NCBI GenBank assembly: GCA_013336365.1
Contig: JAAXTT010000021.1
Location: forward strand, 1 to 16,138
Direction: 5' to 3'
Origin: Peptococcaceae bacterium
GTDB lineage: Bacteria > Bacillota > Desulfotomaculia > Desulfotomaculales > Desulfocucumaceae
DNA length: 16,138 nt
How positions within the stretch are numbered: position 1 is the first letter of the stretch; each line of letters starts with the position of its first letter. This document shows, in pieces, positions 7,021 to 13,730 of the stretch. The notes beneath the pieces were generated by a model that was not told the origin of the DNA, made no database searches, and saw nothing but the letters and a program-made list of their open reading frames with translations. Position numbers and translations under genes: made by a program.

Positions 7021-7323
7021 CGGATATGACTGATTGGCACAGAGGAATCAGGAGAGGAAGACCGGGATCTTGTTGCCGGTGTGGCAACGCCCGGGGATGA
7101 TATTGTTACTTATCATAGCAAATATGGATTTGGCAATTGGTTAATTGTTTAAATAAAAAAGCTTAGGAAGAACTTGAAGTGCATCCCAAGTTAGACAAAA
7201 AATCTAGCATTTGGAGGTGCACTTTTTATTATTAATATTTTATTAAATTTATCACCATCAGGCAGGGGCTGTGTTCTCAAAATAGAAATAGTTCTAGGTA
7301 GCTTTAAGTGGAGGGTGAAAAGC
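7021..7323 (+). other. 303-nt intergenic region with two hairpins
   Basis: No convincing gene is seen between the stalk protein and the selenoprotein gene. It holds a GC-rich nested hairpin at 7062-7094 (CCGGG/CCCGG outside, GTTGCC/GGCAAC inside, loop GGTGT) that lacks a T-run, then an AT-rich stretch, then the long IS-end-like inverted repeat at 7177-7227 with a T-tract. A 24-codon frame from the ATG at 7026 contains a CCRCG cluster but has no ribosome binding site and no recognisable family, so it is not called. Confidence 0.6.
7177..7227 (+). terminator. Long hairpin with T-tract; arms resemble IS3-family terminal inverted repeats
   Basis: Arm 7177-7195 pairs with arm 7203-7224 through AAGTGCA/TGCACTT, CCAA/TTGG and GTTAGA/TCTAGC (one G-U), with small internal bulges, and a run of T follows to 7227. 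It can act as a Rho-independent terminator for the stalk protein gene. The outer sequence, AAGTGCA-x2-CCAA-GTTAGAC, also looks like the ends of IS3-family elements known to me from Firmicutes, here two ends facing each other with nothing between them, as in a deletion derivative or MITE-like remnant. The pairing is seen; the IS origin is inference. Confidence 0.55.
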
Positions 7324-7665
7324 ATGAATAAGGTAATTATGTTTACCAGCAAAACCTGACCATACTGTTCAATGGCGAAAGAGTTTCTTTCCCAGAACAG
7401 GATTCATTTTGAAGAAAAGGATATAGATTTAGATGCAGGGGCAAGGAATGAACTGGCTAAAAGAAATATTAGCGGAGTTCCGGCATTTTTCATCGGAAAA
7501 GAGGTGGTTGTAGGCTTGGATAAGGAAAAAATCCTAAGGCTTGCAAATCATCGTTTGGTGGAATGTGACCAATGCAAGACAAGGTTGCGGGTTCCTGTGG
7601 ATAAAGGTGTTTTGAAGGTTACCTGTCCCAAATGCAAAAATCTTTTTCAGTGGGATCCCAAATAA
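7324..7665 (+). CDS. Selenocysteine-containing glutaredoxin-like protein with C-terminal zinc ribbon
   Basis: Predicted 113-residue thiol/selenol oxidoreductase translated through an in-frame TGA at 7357-7359. The ATG at 7324 has GGAGGG 8 nt upstream. Upstream of the TGA the frame reads MNKVIMFTSKT, the first strand of a glutaredoxin fold; across it reads T11-U12-P13-Y14-C15, the CPYC redox motif with the nucleophilic Cys replaced by selenocysteine. The fold continues with IHFEEKDID, ARNELAKRNISGVPAFFIGKEVVVGL (cis-Pro in GVP at 51-53). Residues 81-104 form a zinc ribbon, C81-x2-C84 and C101-x2-C104. A SECIS-like hairpin starts six nt after the TGA. Starting at the later ATG (7372) would delete the catalytic motif and has no ribosome binding site. 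A nonsense mutation of a CPYC ancestor is the alternative; the intact frame on both sides and the hairpin argue against it. Substrate is unknown. Confidence 0.85.
7365..7400 (+). promoter_or_regulatory. Bacterial SECIS-like element for UGA decoding
   Basis: The stem is CTGTTC (7365-7370)/GAACAG (7395-7400), TGG (7373-7375)/CCA (7392-7394) and GAAAG (7377-7381)/CTTTC (7387-7391), with AA and C bulges on the 5' side and apical loop AGTTT (7382-7386). There are 22 nt between the UGA and the loop, and a G is in the first two loop positions. Both fit the published bacterial SECIS model (SelB-binding hairpin just inside the reading frame, 16-37 nt from UGA to loop). Confidence 0.75.
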
Positions 7666-7808
7666 TGGAAGGTTATTGTCAGTTTATTGGTCAAATATTT
7701 GGTTAATAGAAAAAAAGGAAATTACCTTTGTTTATAGAAAATTACTAACTTGACAAATAAATTCAGGTAAAGCCGGAGACTATTGAAACTAACAGGAGAG
7801 AAGCATAA

Positions 7809-8594
7809 ATGGATAAAGCCACGATAATCGGGCTGGTACTGGGGTTCTTTGCTATTGTGGGCGGTTTGATTATGAAGGGTGCAAACCCTGCCACTTTGCT
7901 GAATCCAGCAGCTATAACTATTATCTTTGTAGGTACTGCTGCGTCTTTGCTAATTGGCTTCCCGATGGCAGAAATAAAGAACTTCCCCAATTTAGTCAAG
8001 GTTGTTATGAGGGAACAGATTCTTACTCCTCGTGAGGAATTAATCAGAATGTTCTTGGAAATGGCCCATACCACAAGAAGTGAAGGCTTGCTGTATCTGG
8101 AGGGTCAGTTGGATCAGTACGAAAATCCTTTTATGAGAAAGGGTGTCGAGCTGATAGTTGATGGTACTGATCCGGACTTGGTCAGGTCTTTGCTTACCGA
8201 GGAAATATATGCTACAGAAGATCGGCATAAGGTTGGCATAGGAATATTTAGCCAGGCGGGCACATATGCTCCCACACTTGGTGTTTTGGGTGCGGTTATC
8301 GGACTTGTTGCAGCTCTTGGAAATTTGAATGATATTGAAAAGCTGGGTCACTCTATTGCTGCTGCATTTATTGCAACTCTGTATGGAATCTTTTCCGGTT
8401 ACGTACTCTGGCATCCGATTGCTAATAAACTGAAAAGATTGTCCAAGCGAGAGGCTGAAATCAGGCAGATAATACTGGAAGGAATTTTATCTATTCAATC
8501 CGGAATCTCTCCGACCTTTATCGAGCAATATCTTTTGGCATATCTTTCATCCCAGGAGCAAATATCATATCACGCACAGAAGAATAAGACTTAG
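7809..8594 (+). CDS. motA: Flagellar motor stator protein MotA
   Basis: Forms with MotB the ion-conducting stator complex in the cytoplasmic membrane that drives the flagellar rotor. 261 residues with four membrane helices expected near 4-22, 33-51, 152-172 and 182-203. The large cytoplasmic loop has R90 and E98 (HTTRSEGLLYLEGQ), matching the charged residues known to interact with FliG. The conserved prolines sit in GTYAPTLGVLGAVIGL (P155) and WHPIANKLK (P203). The ATG at 7809 is preceded by AGGAGAG at a suitable distance. Only 14 nt separate it from motB, so they form an operon. Upstream 7750-7755 is a consensus TTGACA without a fitting -10, and GCCGG at 7772 only loosely recalls a flagellar sigma factor -10. 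No other flagellar gene is in the window. Confidence 0.95.
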   Translation: MDKATIIGLVLGFFAIVGGLIMKGANPATLLNPAAITIIFVGTAASLLIGFPMAEIKNFPNLVKVVMREQILTPREELIRMFLEMAHTTRSEGLLYLEGQLDQYENPFMRKGVELIVDGTDPDLVRSLLTEEIYATEDRHKVGIGIFSQAGTYAPTLGVLGAVIGLVAALGNLNDIEKLGHSIAAAFIATLYGIFSGYVLWHPIANKLKRLSKREAEIRQIILEGILSIQSGISPTFIEQYLLAYLSSQEQISYHAQKNKT

Positions 8595-8608
8595 GCGGGA
8601 GGATAACA

Positions 8609-9340
8609 TTGTCCAGCAAGAAAAGGGACCACGATGAAGAGCATGTAAGCGAGGCTTGGCTTATTCCATATGCCGATATTCTAACCTTGCTGTTGGCTTT
8701 ATTTATTGTTTTGTTTGCATCCAGCAATGTTGACGTGCAAAAATACAATGCCATGAAGCAGGCTTTTAATAAGGCATTTGTGGGAGGTTCCGGGATTCTT
8801 GACAGAGAGAATGCCTCCAGTCAAAATATGGATACTCAGTCAACCGGCTCAAATGACAACCTGGTTGAGCTCCAGCAGCAGCAGCAGGAAATTACAGAGT
8901 ATGTGAGAGAGAATAATATGTCCGCCCAAATAGAAACCAGATTGAATGGGGACATATTAATAGTATCTATTAGAGATGATGCGCTTTTTGATTCAGGGAG
9001 TGCGGTAATAAAAAACCGAGCAAGAGAAATAATTATTGCCATATCCAGCATGTTTATGGAGCATCCTAATTTTGAGGTTTTGGTATCCGGTCATACAGAC
9101 AATATACCAATTAGGAATATGGAGTTTGAATCAAACTGGGACTTAAGTACAGAAAGGGCCTTGAATATTCTGAAGCTCCTTTTGAGCAGCAATAATCTTA
9201 ATCCCAGCAATTTCAGTGCAATTGGCTATGCAGAATATCGCCCGGTTGCAAGTAATGCAAATGAGGCCGGCAGGGCAAGAAATCGAAGAGTTGATTTGGC
9301 AATAAAAAACAAAGACACGACAACAGCCAGGATTCCCTAG
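8609..9340 (+). CDS. motB: Flagellar motor stator protein MotB
   Basis: Stator partner of MotA; it carries the ion-binding aspartate and anchors the complex to peptidoglycan. 243 residues: a short cytoplasmic tail (1-16), one membrane helix (about 18-38, IPYADILTLLLALFIVLFASS) with D23 as the ion-translocating residue, a linker rich in Gln (89-93), and an OmpA-like peptidoglycan-binding domain from about 116 to 234 with SGHTDNIPI (160-168), NWDLSTERALNIL (177-189) and NRRVDLAI (225-232). Whether protons or sodium are used cannot be told. The start is a TTG at 8609 with GGGAGG 6 nt upstream. The last codons form the 5' arm of the downstream terminator. Confidence 0.95.
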   Translation: MSSKKRDHDEEHVSEAWLIPYADILTLLLALFIVLFASSNVDVQKYNAMKQAFNKAFVGGSGILDRENASSQNMDTQSTGSNDNLVELQQQQQEITEYVRENNMSAQIETRLNGDILIVSIRDDALFDSGSAVIKNRAREIIIAISSMFMEHPNFEVLVSGHTDNIPIRNMEFESNWDLSTERALNILKLLLSSNNLNPSNFSAIGYAEYRPVASNANEAGRARNRRVDLAIKNKDTTTARIP

Positions 9341-9359
9341 GCGAAAGTCGTGTCTTTTT
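9311..9359 (+). terminator. Bidirectional terminator shared by motB and rubrerythrin
   Basis: AAAGACACGAC (9311-9321) and GTCGTGTCTTT (9347-9357) are an exact 11-bp inverted repeat with a 25-nt loop, followed by T residues on the plus strand. On the minus strand it is followed by a T-rich stretch (complement of 9301-9310), so it can stop both converging transcripts. The 5' arm lies inside the motB coding sequence and the stop codon is in the loop. Confidence 0.85.
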
Positions 9360-9383
9360 CTCAAATAATCTTTGAACTCACTC

Positions 9384-9977
9384 TTAGTAGTTTTCTGTGA
9401 AAACCTGGAAATGTCCCTGGGGGTGGATACAGGCAGGACACTCATCAGGAGCTTCCGGTCCTTGATGAACGTAGCCACAGTTACCACACTTCCAGAGGAT
9501 GCTTTCGTTTTTCTTGAAGACAGCATTGTTGATAATATTGTCGCAGAGCTTTCTAAATCTGTTTTCATGTCGTTTTTCTGCAGAGGCAATGTTTCTGTAG
9601 GCAGAGGCTATCTCTGTGAAGCCTTCCTGTTCAGCAATACTGGCAAATGCCGGGTAAAGATCTTCAGACTCTTCATTTTCTCCATCAGCTGAGGCCTTGA
9701 GATTATCCAGAGTATTGCCTTGGGCTACAGGGTAAGCTGCAGAAATTTCCACCACTGCCGGCATTTCACCCTCAAAACCACTGAGCAGAAATTTATAAAA
9801 TCTTTTGGCATGCTCCCTTTCATTATCTGCAGTTTCGATAAAGATATCTCTGATTTGCTTATATCCTTCCTTGTCTGCAATTGATGCATAAAAAGTGTAG
9901 CGATTGCGGGCCTGGGATTCACCGGCAAAGCTTTTCAATAAATTTTCGGCTGTTTTAGTACCCCTTAATTTATTCAT
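9384..9977 (-). CDS. rbr: Rubrerythrin (peroxide-scavenging diiron protein)
   Basis: Reduces hydrogen peroxide in the cytoplasm of anaerobes using electrons from rubredoxin or NAD(P)H-linked reductases. 197 residues. The ferritin-like four-helix domain (1-150) carries the diiron ligands E20, E53-xx-H56, E100-xx-E103 and E134-xx-H137. The C-terminal rubredoxin-like domain has C164-x2-C167 (CGNCGYVH) and C180-x2-C183 (CPAC), giving the usual Fe(SCys)4 centre. The ATG at 9977 is preceded by GAGG at about 8-9 nt. It is transcribed towards motB and shares its terminator. Upstream on its strand lie AT-rich DNA and a tandem 9-bp repeat (10040-10057) that could be a control site. All key ligands are present. 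Confidence 0.95.
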   Translation of the reverse strand: MNKLRGTKTAENLLKSFAGESQARNRYTFYASIADKEGYKQIRDIFIETADNEREHAKRFYKFLLSGFEGEMPAVVEISAAYPVAQGNTLDNLKASADGENEESEDLYPAFASIAEQEGFTEIASAYRNIASAEKRHENRFRKLCDNIINNAVFKKNESILWKCGNCGYVHQGPEAPDECPACIHPQGHFQVFTENY

Positions 9978-10039
9978 TTTTATCTACCTCGCTTTCCTTT
10001 CTATAATATTAACTCAAAAATGCAATAATTTTATTAAAA

Positions 10040-10057
10040 ATATCTTAAATATCTTAA
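10040..10057. repeat. Tandem 9-bp direct repeat upstream of rubrerythrin
   Basis: ATATCTTAA occurs twice back to back (10040-10048, 10049-10057), about 63-80 nt upstream of the rubrerythrin start and upstream of its probable promoter. Direct repeats of this sort can be regulator sites, but the region is very AT-rich and no known peroxide-regulator box was recognised. Confidence 0.4.
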
Positions 10058-10109
10058 AAAATTTTTCAGCATTAGGAAAGGGTTATATGGGTTGAGTCTG
10101 ATAAAATTC

Positions 10110-10138
10110 TTGCAGGCAGATGTAAACCTGTGTATAAT
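10110..10138 (+). promoter_or_regulatory. Promoter of tRNA-Ser
   Basis: TTGCAG (10110-10115), 17-nt spacer, perfect TATAAT (10133-10138). Transcription would start about 35 nt before the tRNA 5' end. Confidence 0.75.
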
Positions 10139-10178
10139 ACTGAATTGTAGCAGAAAAAACAATATAGGGTTAAGTTGT

Positions 10179-10268
10179 GGAGAGATGGCCGAGTGGTTTA
10201 AGGCGCACGCCTGGAAAGCGTGTGTAGGGGTAACTCTACCGAGGGTTCGAATCCCTCTTTCTCCGCCA
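10179..10268 (+). tRNA. tRNA-Ser (anticodon GGA)
   Basis: A 90-nt class II tRNA with encoded CCA. The acceptor stem GGAGAGA pairs with TTTCTCC, discriminator G at 10265. The anticodon arm is CACGC-CTGGAAA-GCGTG with anticodon GGA at 10213-10215 (reads UCC/UCU). The long variable arm (TGTAGGGGTAACTCTACC) is typical of serine tRNAs, and the T arm GAGGG-TTCGAAT-CCCTC is intact. It lies next to the SRP RNA and dnaX, an arrangement common in Firmicutes. Confidence 0.97.
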
Positions 10269-10396
10269 AAAATTAGGGCATGGACTCAAGGACTGTGCTC
10301 TTTTTATTTCAGAATAAAGGGTTGGGGAATAAATATTTTTGATATTTATTAAAGTTAATTTATCAGTTATAATCTAGTAATATTGTTTAGATAATT

Positions 10397-10665
10397 GGCC
10401 GTGCTAGGCGGGGAACTGGCGGTGCCCTGTACCTGCAAACCGCTGTAGCAGGGCTGAATTCCTTCCCCCGGGTTTAGTTTGTGGGGTCTGGCTTTTGTAA
10501 GGGATGTTGAAGATTGGGTCTTGCGCGACGTAGACTTCTGAAACGTGTCAGGTCCTGACGGAAGCAGCACTAAGGGAGAACCTGCGGGTGCCGCAAGGTT
10601 GCCCGGTTTGAGTTACCTGCAGAAGTAACGCCCGGAAGCTATTATTCAAAGGAAGGTGCACGGCC
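10397..10665 (+). ncRNA. ffs: Signal recognition particle RNA, large Gram-positive type (4.5S-like/scRNA)
   Basis: RNA core of the signal recognition particle, which with Ffh targets nascent membrane proteins. About 269 nt, closed by GGCCGTGC (10397-10404) pairing with GCACGGCC (10658-10665). The 5' Alu-type domain contains GTGCTAGGCGGGGA and CCTGTACCTGCAAACCGC, as in long Firmicute SRP RNAs. The S-domain helix 8 is GTGTCAGGTCC-TGAC-GGAAGCAGCAC with the Ffh-binding asymmetric loop. Its apical tetraloop, UGAC (10556-10559), is of the URRC type rather than GNRA. A TATAAT at 10368-10373 may be the -10 of a precursor starting 15-20 nt upstream; its -35 is not obvious. Confidence 0.95.
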
Positions 10666-10672
10666 ATTTTTT

Positions 10673-10716
10673 AATAATGCCGTACCTGTTTATTACAGGT
10701 GCGGCATTATTGTTTT
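10673..10716 (+). terminator. Rho-independent terminator of the SRP RNA
   Basis: Arms 10673-10689 and 10695-10711 form a 17-bp stem (one G-U) with loop TTATT, followed by GTTTT. It separates the SRP RNA from the dnaX operon. Confidence 0.85.
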
Positions 10717-10798
10717 AAGCAAAAGGAGATAGGTATTTTTTAGCGAAAATAATAAATGATGTAAGAGTAAAATCAGATTTAGTGATGGAGTGTTGGCA

Positions 10799-12556
10799 AT
10801 GGCTTATCTTGCGTTATATAGGGAATGGCGGCCTAGGAAGTTTTCAGATGTGGTTGGACAGAAGCATGTGGTTCAAACTCTGCTCAATGCCTTGATTGCA
10901 GAAAAGCTCAGCCACGCCTATCTTTTTTGCGGTTCAAGAGGTACAGGCAAAACCAGCATTGCAAAAATACTTGCTTCTGCAGCTAATTGTCTGGAGCCAT
11001 TGGAGGGCAATCCTTGTGGTCAATGTGAGGTGTGCCTTGAAATAGAGAAGGGCACCTGCATGGATGTTACTGAAATTGATGCGGCTTCTCACCGGGGAAT
11101 AGAAGAGGTTCGGGAGATAAGGGAGCAGGTAAGGTTTTCTCCTTCATTGGGAAAGAAAAGAGTTATTATTATTGATGAGGTTCACATGCTCACCAATGAG
11201 GCATTTAATGCACTTTTAAAAACCTTGGAGGAGCCTCCTTCCCATGCAATATTTATCTTGGCAACAACAGAGCCAGCTAAAATACCTCTGACTATACTTT
11301 CTCGCTGTCAAAGATTTGATTTTCATCGGATAAGTAGCTCTGATTTATTGGAGAGACTGAAGAAGGTTGCCTTGTCTGCCAAAATATCAATTGATTCTGA
11401 GGCGTTGTCGGTAATTGTTCGAGCTTCGGAGGGATCAATGAGAGATGCTTTAAGTATATTGGATCAGGCAGCAGCCTATTGTGGCAATGATATTGAAGGT
11501 GCAGATATTTACAGCTTGCTGGGAGCTGTTCGGGAAGACCTTCTAGCAACAGCGGCTGATGGGATAGTTCAAGGTAACACCAAGGTGGTTTTGGAGCTGA
11601 TTGGTCAATTAGTTGATCAAGGCAAGGATTTGAGAATATTTTTAAAGGAAACAATAGCCAATTTACATAGCGTATTGCTTGGTTTACTAGAATCCGGATC
11701 ACCTGGGATAGATAGATTAACAGAAATTATCAGGATTTTAGCCAAGGCAGAAAGGGAAATGCAGTGGAGTACACAGCCCAGAGTTATATTAGAGGTTGCA
11801 GTCATAAGGGCGGCCAGGATAGCTGAGGCCGGACACAAGAATGGAAATATCGATAAGATATTGTCCAGAGTGGGAGAGTTAGAGACTATGTTGTCTCGTT
11901 TATCAGTAAAATCCGTATCTGGGAACAGTCCCCCTTATCCGCCTACCAATTCTGGATTTTTACTAGAGAGTGAAGAAAAAGGCATTGAAAAAATGCTCCT
12001 TGAACCAGAGTCCAATCCTGCTCGGGAGATTCTGCCTGCTGAGGACAAGCAGGCAGAATCTCAGGAAGCACTTAAAGCAGAAAAAGAGGAGGAACGAGGA
12101 ATTGAAGTTGCTCCGGTAGCTGAAGACAAGGCAAAGGATGAGGAAATCACCAATAAAGAAGGAAATGAAAGCCTTGAAAAGATAACTGCTCGCTGGAATG
12201 ACATATTACAGGTGGCTCAGAGGGCATGTCCTCATATTGCCGCACATCTTAGCCAAGGTAAAGGCTGGCCTGTTGAATTGGAAGGAGCTGTTCTGTCCAT
12301 CGGCTTTCCTAAAAAAGAGTCTTACACCAGCTTGGCCATTGGAATTTTAGATAGCGAAACTAATCTCAAGGAGATTGCAAAGCTTATCAAGTCAGTTTGC
12401 CAAATTGATGTAACGGCAAGGGTGGTTTTATCTGATAAAAAATCCTCCCTAAAGGTGAAAAAGCCTAAAAAATCCGTTAATCCAGATGATATGGAGATGA
12501 TTTTCGGTAAGGGACAGGATATTTTAATTGATAAATTTGATGGTTTTGAGGACTGA
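10799..12556 (+). CDS. dnaX: DNA polymerase III subunit gamma/tau
   Basis: Clamp-loader ATPase that places the beta clamp on primed DNA and, as tau, couples polymerases to the helicase. 585 residues. The AAA+ module starts MAYLALYREWRPRKFSDVVGQ; Walker A GSRGTGKT (45-52), zinc module C64, C73, C76, C79, Walker B IIIDEVHM (123-130), sensor SRC (168-170). The C-terminal part is acidic and Glu/Lys-rich (about 395-465), then a conserved tau-like region, ending in a Lys-rich stretch. The ATG at 10799 is chosen because GGAG lies 8 nt upstream; the GTG at 10790 overlaps that site. No clear A-AAA-AAG type slippery heptamer in frame was seen around the usual gamma end point, so a frameshifted gamma is not predicted. 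It leads an operon with ybaB and recR. Confidence 0.97.
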   Translation: MAYLALYREWRPRKFSDVVGQKHVVQTLLNALIAEKLSHAYLFCGSRGTGKTSIAKILASAANCLEPLEGNPCGQCEVCLEIEKGTCMDVTEIDAASHRGIEEVREIREQVRFSPSLGKKRVIIIDEVHMLTNEAFNALLKTLEEPPSHAIFILATTEPAKIPLTILSRCQRFDFHRISSSDLLERLKKVALSAKISIDSEALSVIVRASEGSMRDALSILDQAAAYCGNDIEGADIYSLLGAVREDLLATAADGIVQGNTKVVLELIGQLVDQGKDLRIFLKETIANLHSVLLGLLESGSPGIDRLTEIIRILAKAEREMQWSTQPRVILEVAVIRAARIAEAGHKNGNIDKILSRVGELETMLSRLSVKSVSGNSPPYPPTNSGFLLESEEKGIEKMLLEPESNPAREILPAEDKQAESQEALKAEKEEERGIEVAPVAEDKAKDEEITNKEGNESLEKITARWNDILQVAQRACPHIAAHLSQGKGWPVELEGAVLSIGFPKKESYTSLAIGILDSETNLKEIAKLIKSVCQIDVTARVVLSDKKSSLKVKKPKKSVNPDDMEMIFGKGQDILIDKFDGFED

Positions 12557-12577
12557 TTATATATTTTCAATATATAA
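12557..12577. repeat. AT-only inverted repeat between dnaX and ybaB
   Basis: TTATATATT (12557-12565) and AATATATAA (12569-12577) are exact reverse complements around TTC, starting directly after the dnaX stop. With no T-run it is unlikely to terminate; it may be an RNA processing or stability element within the operon. Confidence 0.4.
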
Positions 12578-12602
12578 ATAATAATAAAGGAGAGATTAAA
12601 TC

Positions 12603-12920
12603 ATGATGGGTGGCAATATGCAGAAAATGATGAAGCAGGTTCAAAAAATGCAGGCGGATATGGCCAAACTTCAAGAAGAGCTGGGGGACAGGACAGTAGA
12701 AAGCACTTCAGGAGGTGGAGTGGTTAAGGTTGTTGCCAACGGCAAACAAGAGCTTATTTCAGTAGAAATAAAGCCGGAGGCTGTTGACCCTGAAGATGTT
12801 GACATGCTTCAGGATTTGATTCTGTCTGCAGTTAACAATGCCCTGAATCAGTCTAGGGAGATGGTTTCAAAGGAAATGGGAAAGCTTACCGGAGGCATGA
12901 ATATTCCGGGATTGATGTAG
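12603..12920 (+). CDS. ybaB: YbaB/EbfC family nucleoid-associated protein
   Basis: Small DNA-binding protein that forms tweezer-like dimers and affects nucleoid structure. 105 residues: Met/Gln/Lys-rich N-terminal helix (MQKMMKQVQKMQADMAKLQEEL split by no breaks, residues 6-27), then VESTSGGGVVKVVANGKQELISVEIKPE, then DVDMLQDLILSAVNNAL and a glycine/methionine tail ending NIPGLM, all standard for the family. AAAGGAG precedes the ATG at 12603 by 7-9 nt; a second ATG follows at once. Located between dnaX and recR, its conserved place, which suggests a link to replication or recombinational repair. Confidence 0.96.
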   Translation: MMGGNMQKMMKQVQKMQADMAKLQEELGDRTVESTSGGGVVKVVANGKQELISVEIKPEAVDPEDVDMLQDLILSAVNNALNQSREMVSKEMGKLTGGMNIPGLM

Positions 12921-12981
12921 CTGAAAAACAGTAGCCAGCGATCAGCTGAAACCTAAAATTAAGAAAATAGGGGGAAAACTG

Positions 12982-13593
12982 ATGAATGGTGCCGGACCCA
13001 TCGCCCGATTGATAGATGAATTTTCACGACTGCCTGGCATTGGTCCCAAAACTGCTCAAAGGCTGGCGTTTTTTGTGTTGAATGAACCGCCGGAAATGGC
13101 CGGTGGTTTGGCAAGAGCTTTACTGGATGCCAGAGAAAAGATACATCGCTGTCAGGTCTGCTGTGATCTTACAGATACTAATCCCTGTAATATTTGCAGA
13201 AGCCCGAAAAGACACAGTGATCTGCTTTGTGTTGTGGAGCAGCCAAGAGATGTTGTTGCAATCGAAAAATCAAGGGGTTTCAAGGGGTTTTACCATGTAT
13301 TGCATGGTGCTATTTCTCCTATGAGTGGAATTGGACCCAATGATCTTACCGTTAGACAGCTTATGGAAAGATTGCTTAACAACAATTTTAAAGAGGTAAT
13401 CCTAGCCACCAACCCAAATGTGGAGGGGGATGCAACAGCCTTATATCTGGCAAGGTTAATTAATCCGTCCGGAATCAAAGTTACCAGACTTGCCCATGGT
13501 CTTTCAGTGGGAGCAAGCCTAGAATATGCCGATGGGATTACCTTGTCAAAATCCTTTGAAGGCCGGCAGGAAATAATTTCTTCCAGATCTTGA
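12982..13593 (+). CDS. recR: Recombination mediator protein RecR
   Basis: Works with RecO (and RecF) in loading RecA on single-stranded DNA at gaps. 203 residues, normal length. Helix-hairpin-helix LPGIGPKTAQRLAFFVL (17-33); zinc finger C57-x2-C60 and C69-x2-C72; Toprim domain from about 80, with E86 (VVEQPRD), ATNPNVEGDATALYL (142-156) and the C-terminal RLAHGLSVGASLEYAD (169-184), which is the RecR signature. The ATG at 12982 has a GGGGG/GGGGA site 7-8 nt upstream. Third gene of the dnaX operon. No following bofA-like gene is present; the next gene is a P-loop NTPase behind a separate promoter. Confidence 0.97.
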   Translation: MNGAGPIARLIDEFSRLPGIGPKTAQRLAFFVLNEPPEMAGGLARALLDAREKIHRCQVCCDLTDTNPCNICRSPKRHSDLLCVVEQPRDVVAIEKSRGFKGFYHVLHGAISPMSGIGPNDLTVRQLMERLLNNNFKEVILATNPNVEGDATALYLARLINPSGIKVTRLAHGLSVGASLEYADGITLSKSFEGRQEIISSRS

Positions 13594-13624
13594 AAAATCT
13601 ATAGGGAAAAATAATCTGTGTTTC

Positions 13625-13653
13625 TTGACTTGCCTTTTTTTTTAAAATATACT
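13625..13653 (+). promoter_or_regulatory. Promoter downstream of recR, in front of an attenuator
   Basis: TTGACT (13625-13630), 17-nt T-rich spacer, TATACT (13648-13653). Predicted start near 13660, only about 14 nt before the terminator hairpin. Confidence 0.75.
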
Positions 13654-13673
13654 AGGGTTGCGTTATTGAAGGC

Positions 13674-13698
13674 GGGTGTATTGTTCACACCCTTTTTT
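13674..13698 (+). terminator. Terminator/attenuator between recR and the P-loop gene
   Basis: GGGTGT (13674-13679) and ACACCC (13687-13692) form a 6-bp stem, loop ATTGTTC, followed by six T residues. It can end the dnaX-ybaB-recR transcript. Because the promoter at 13625-13653 lies upstream of it and no other promoter was seen before the next gene, it may also attenuate that gene. Confidence 0.8.
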
Positions 13699-13730
13699 GG
13701 TTTTTGTTTATAACAATATTATCTTGTGAG

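Noticed and set aside
7026..7100. 24-codon frame with a CCRCG cluster
   Set aside because: No ribosome binding site, no known precursor pattern, and its cysteine codons fall in the arms of a GC-rich hairpin.
7372..7665. A shorter ordinary gene starting at the ATG at 7372
   Set aside because: It has no ribosome binding site and would lack the first strand and redox motif of the glutaredoxin fold, which are encoded just upstream across the TGA.
7750..7779. TTGACA and GCCGG as promoter elements of motA
   Set aside because: No -10 at a usable distance for the TTGACA, and only four of eight bases match the flagellar sigma -10.
10092..10352. Open frame running through the tRNA
   Set aside because: It overlaps the whole tRNA-Ser gene and its protein matches nothing recognisable.
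12430..12480. A-rich runs near the end of dnaX as programmed frameshift site
   Set aside because: The runs are too near the C-terminus and not in the A-AAA-AAG phase, and no stimulatory hairpin or internal binding site was seen.
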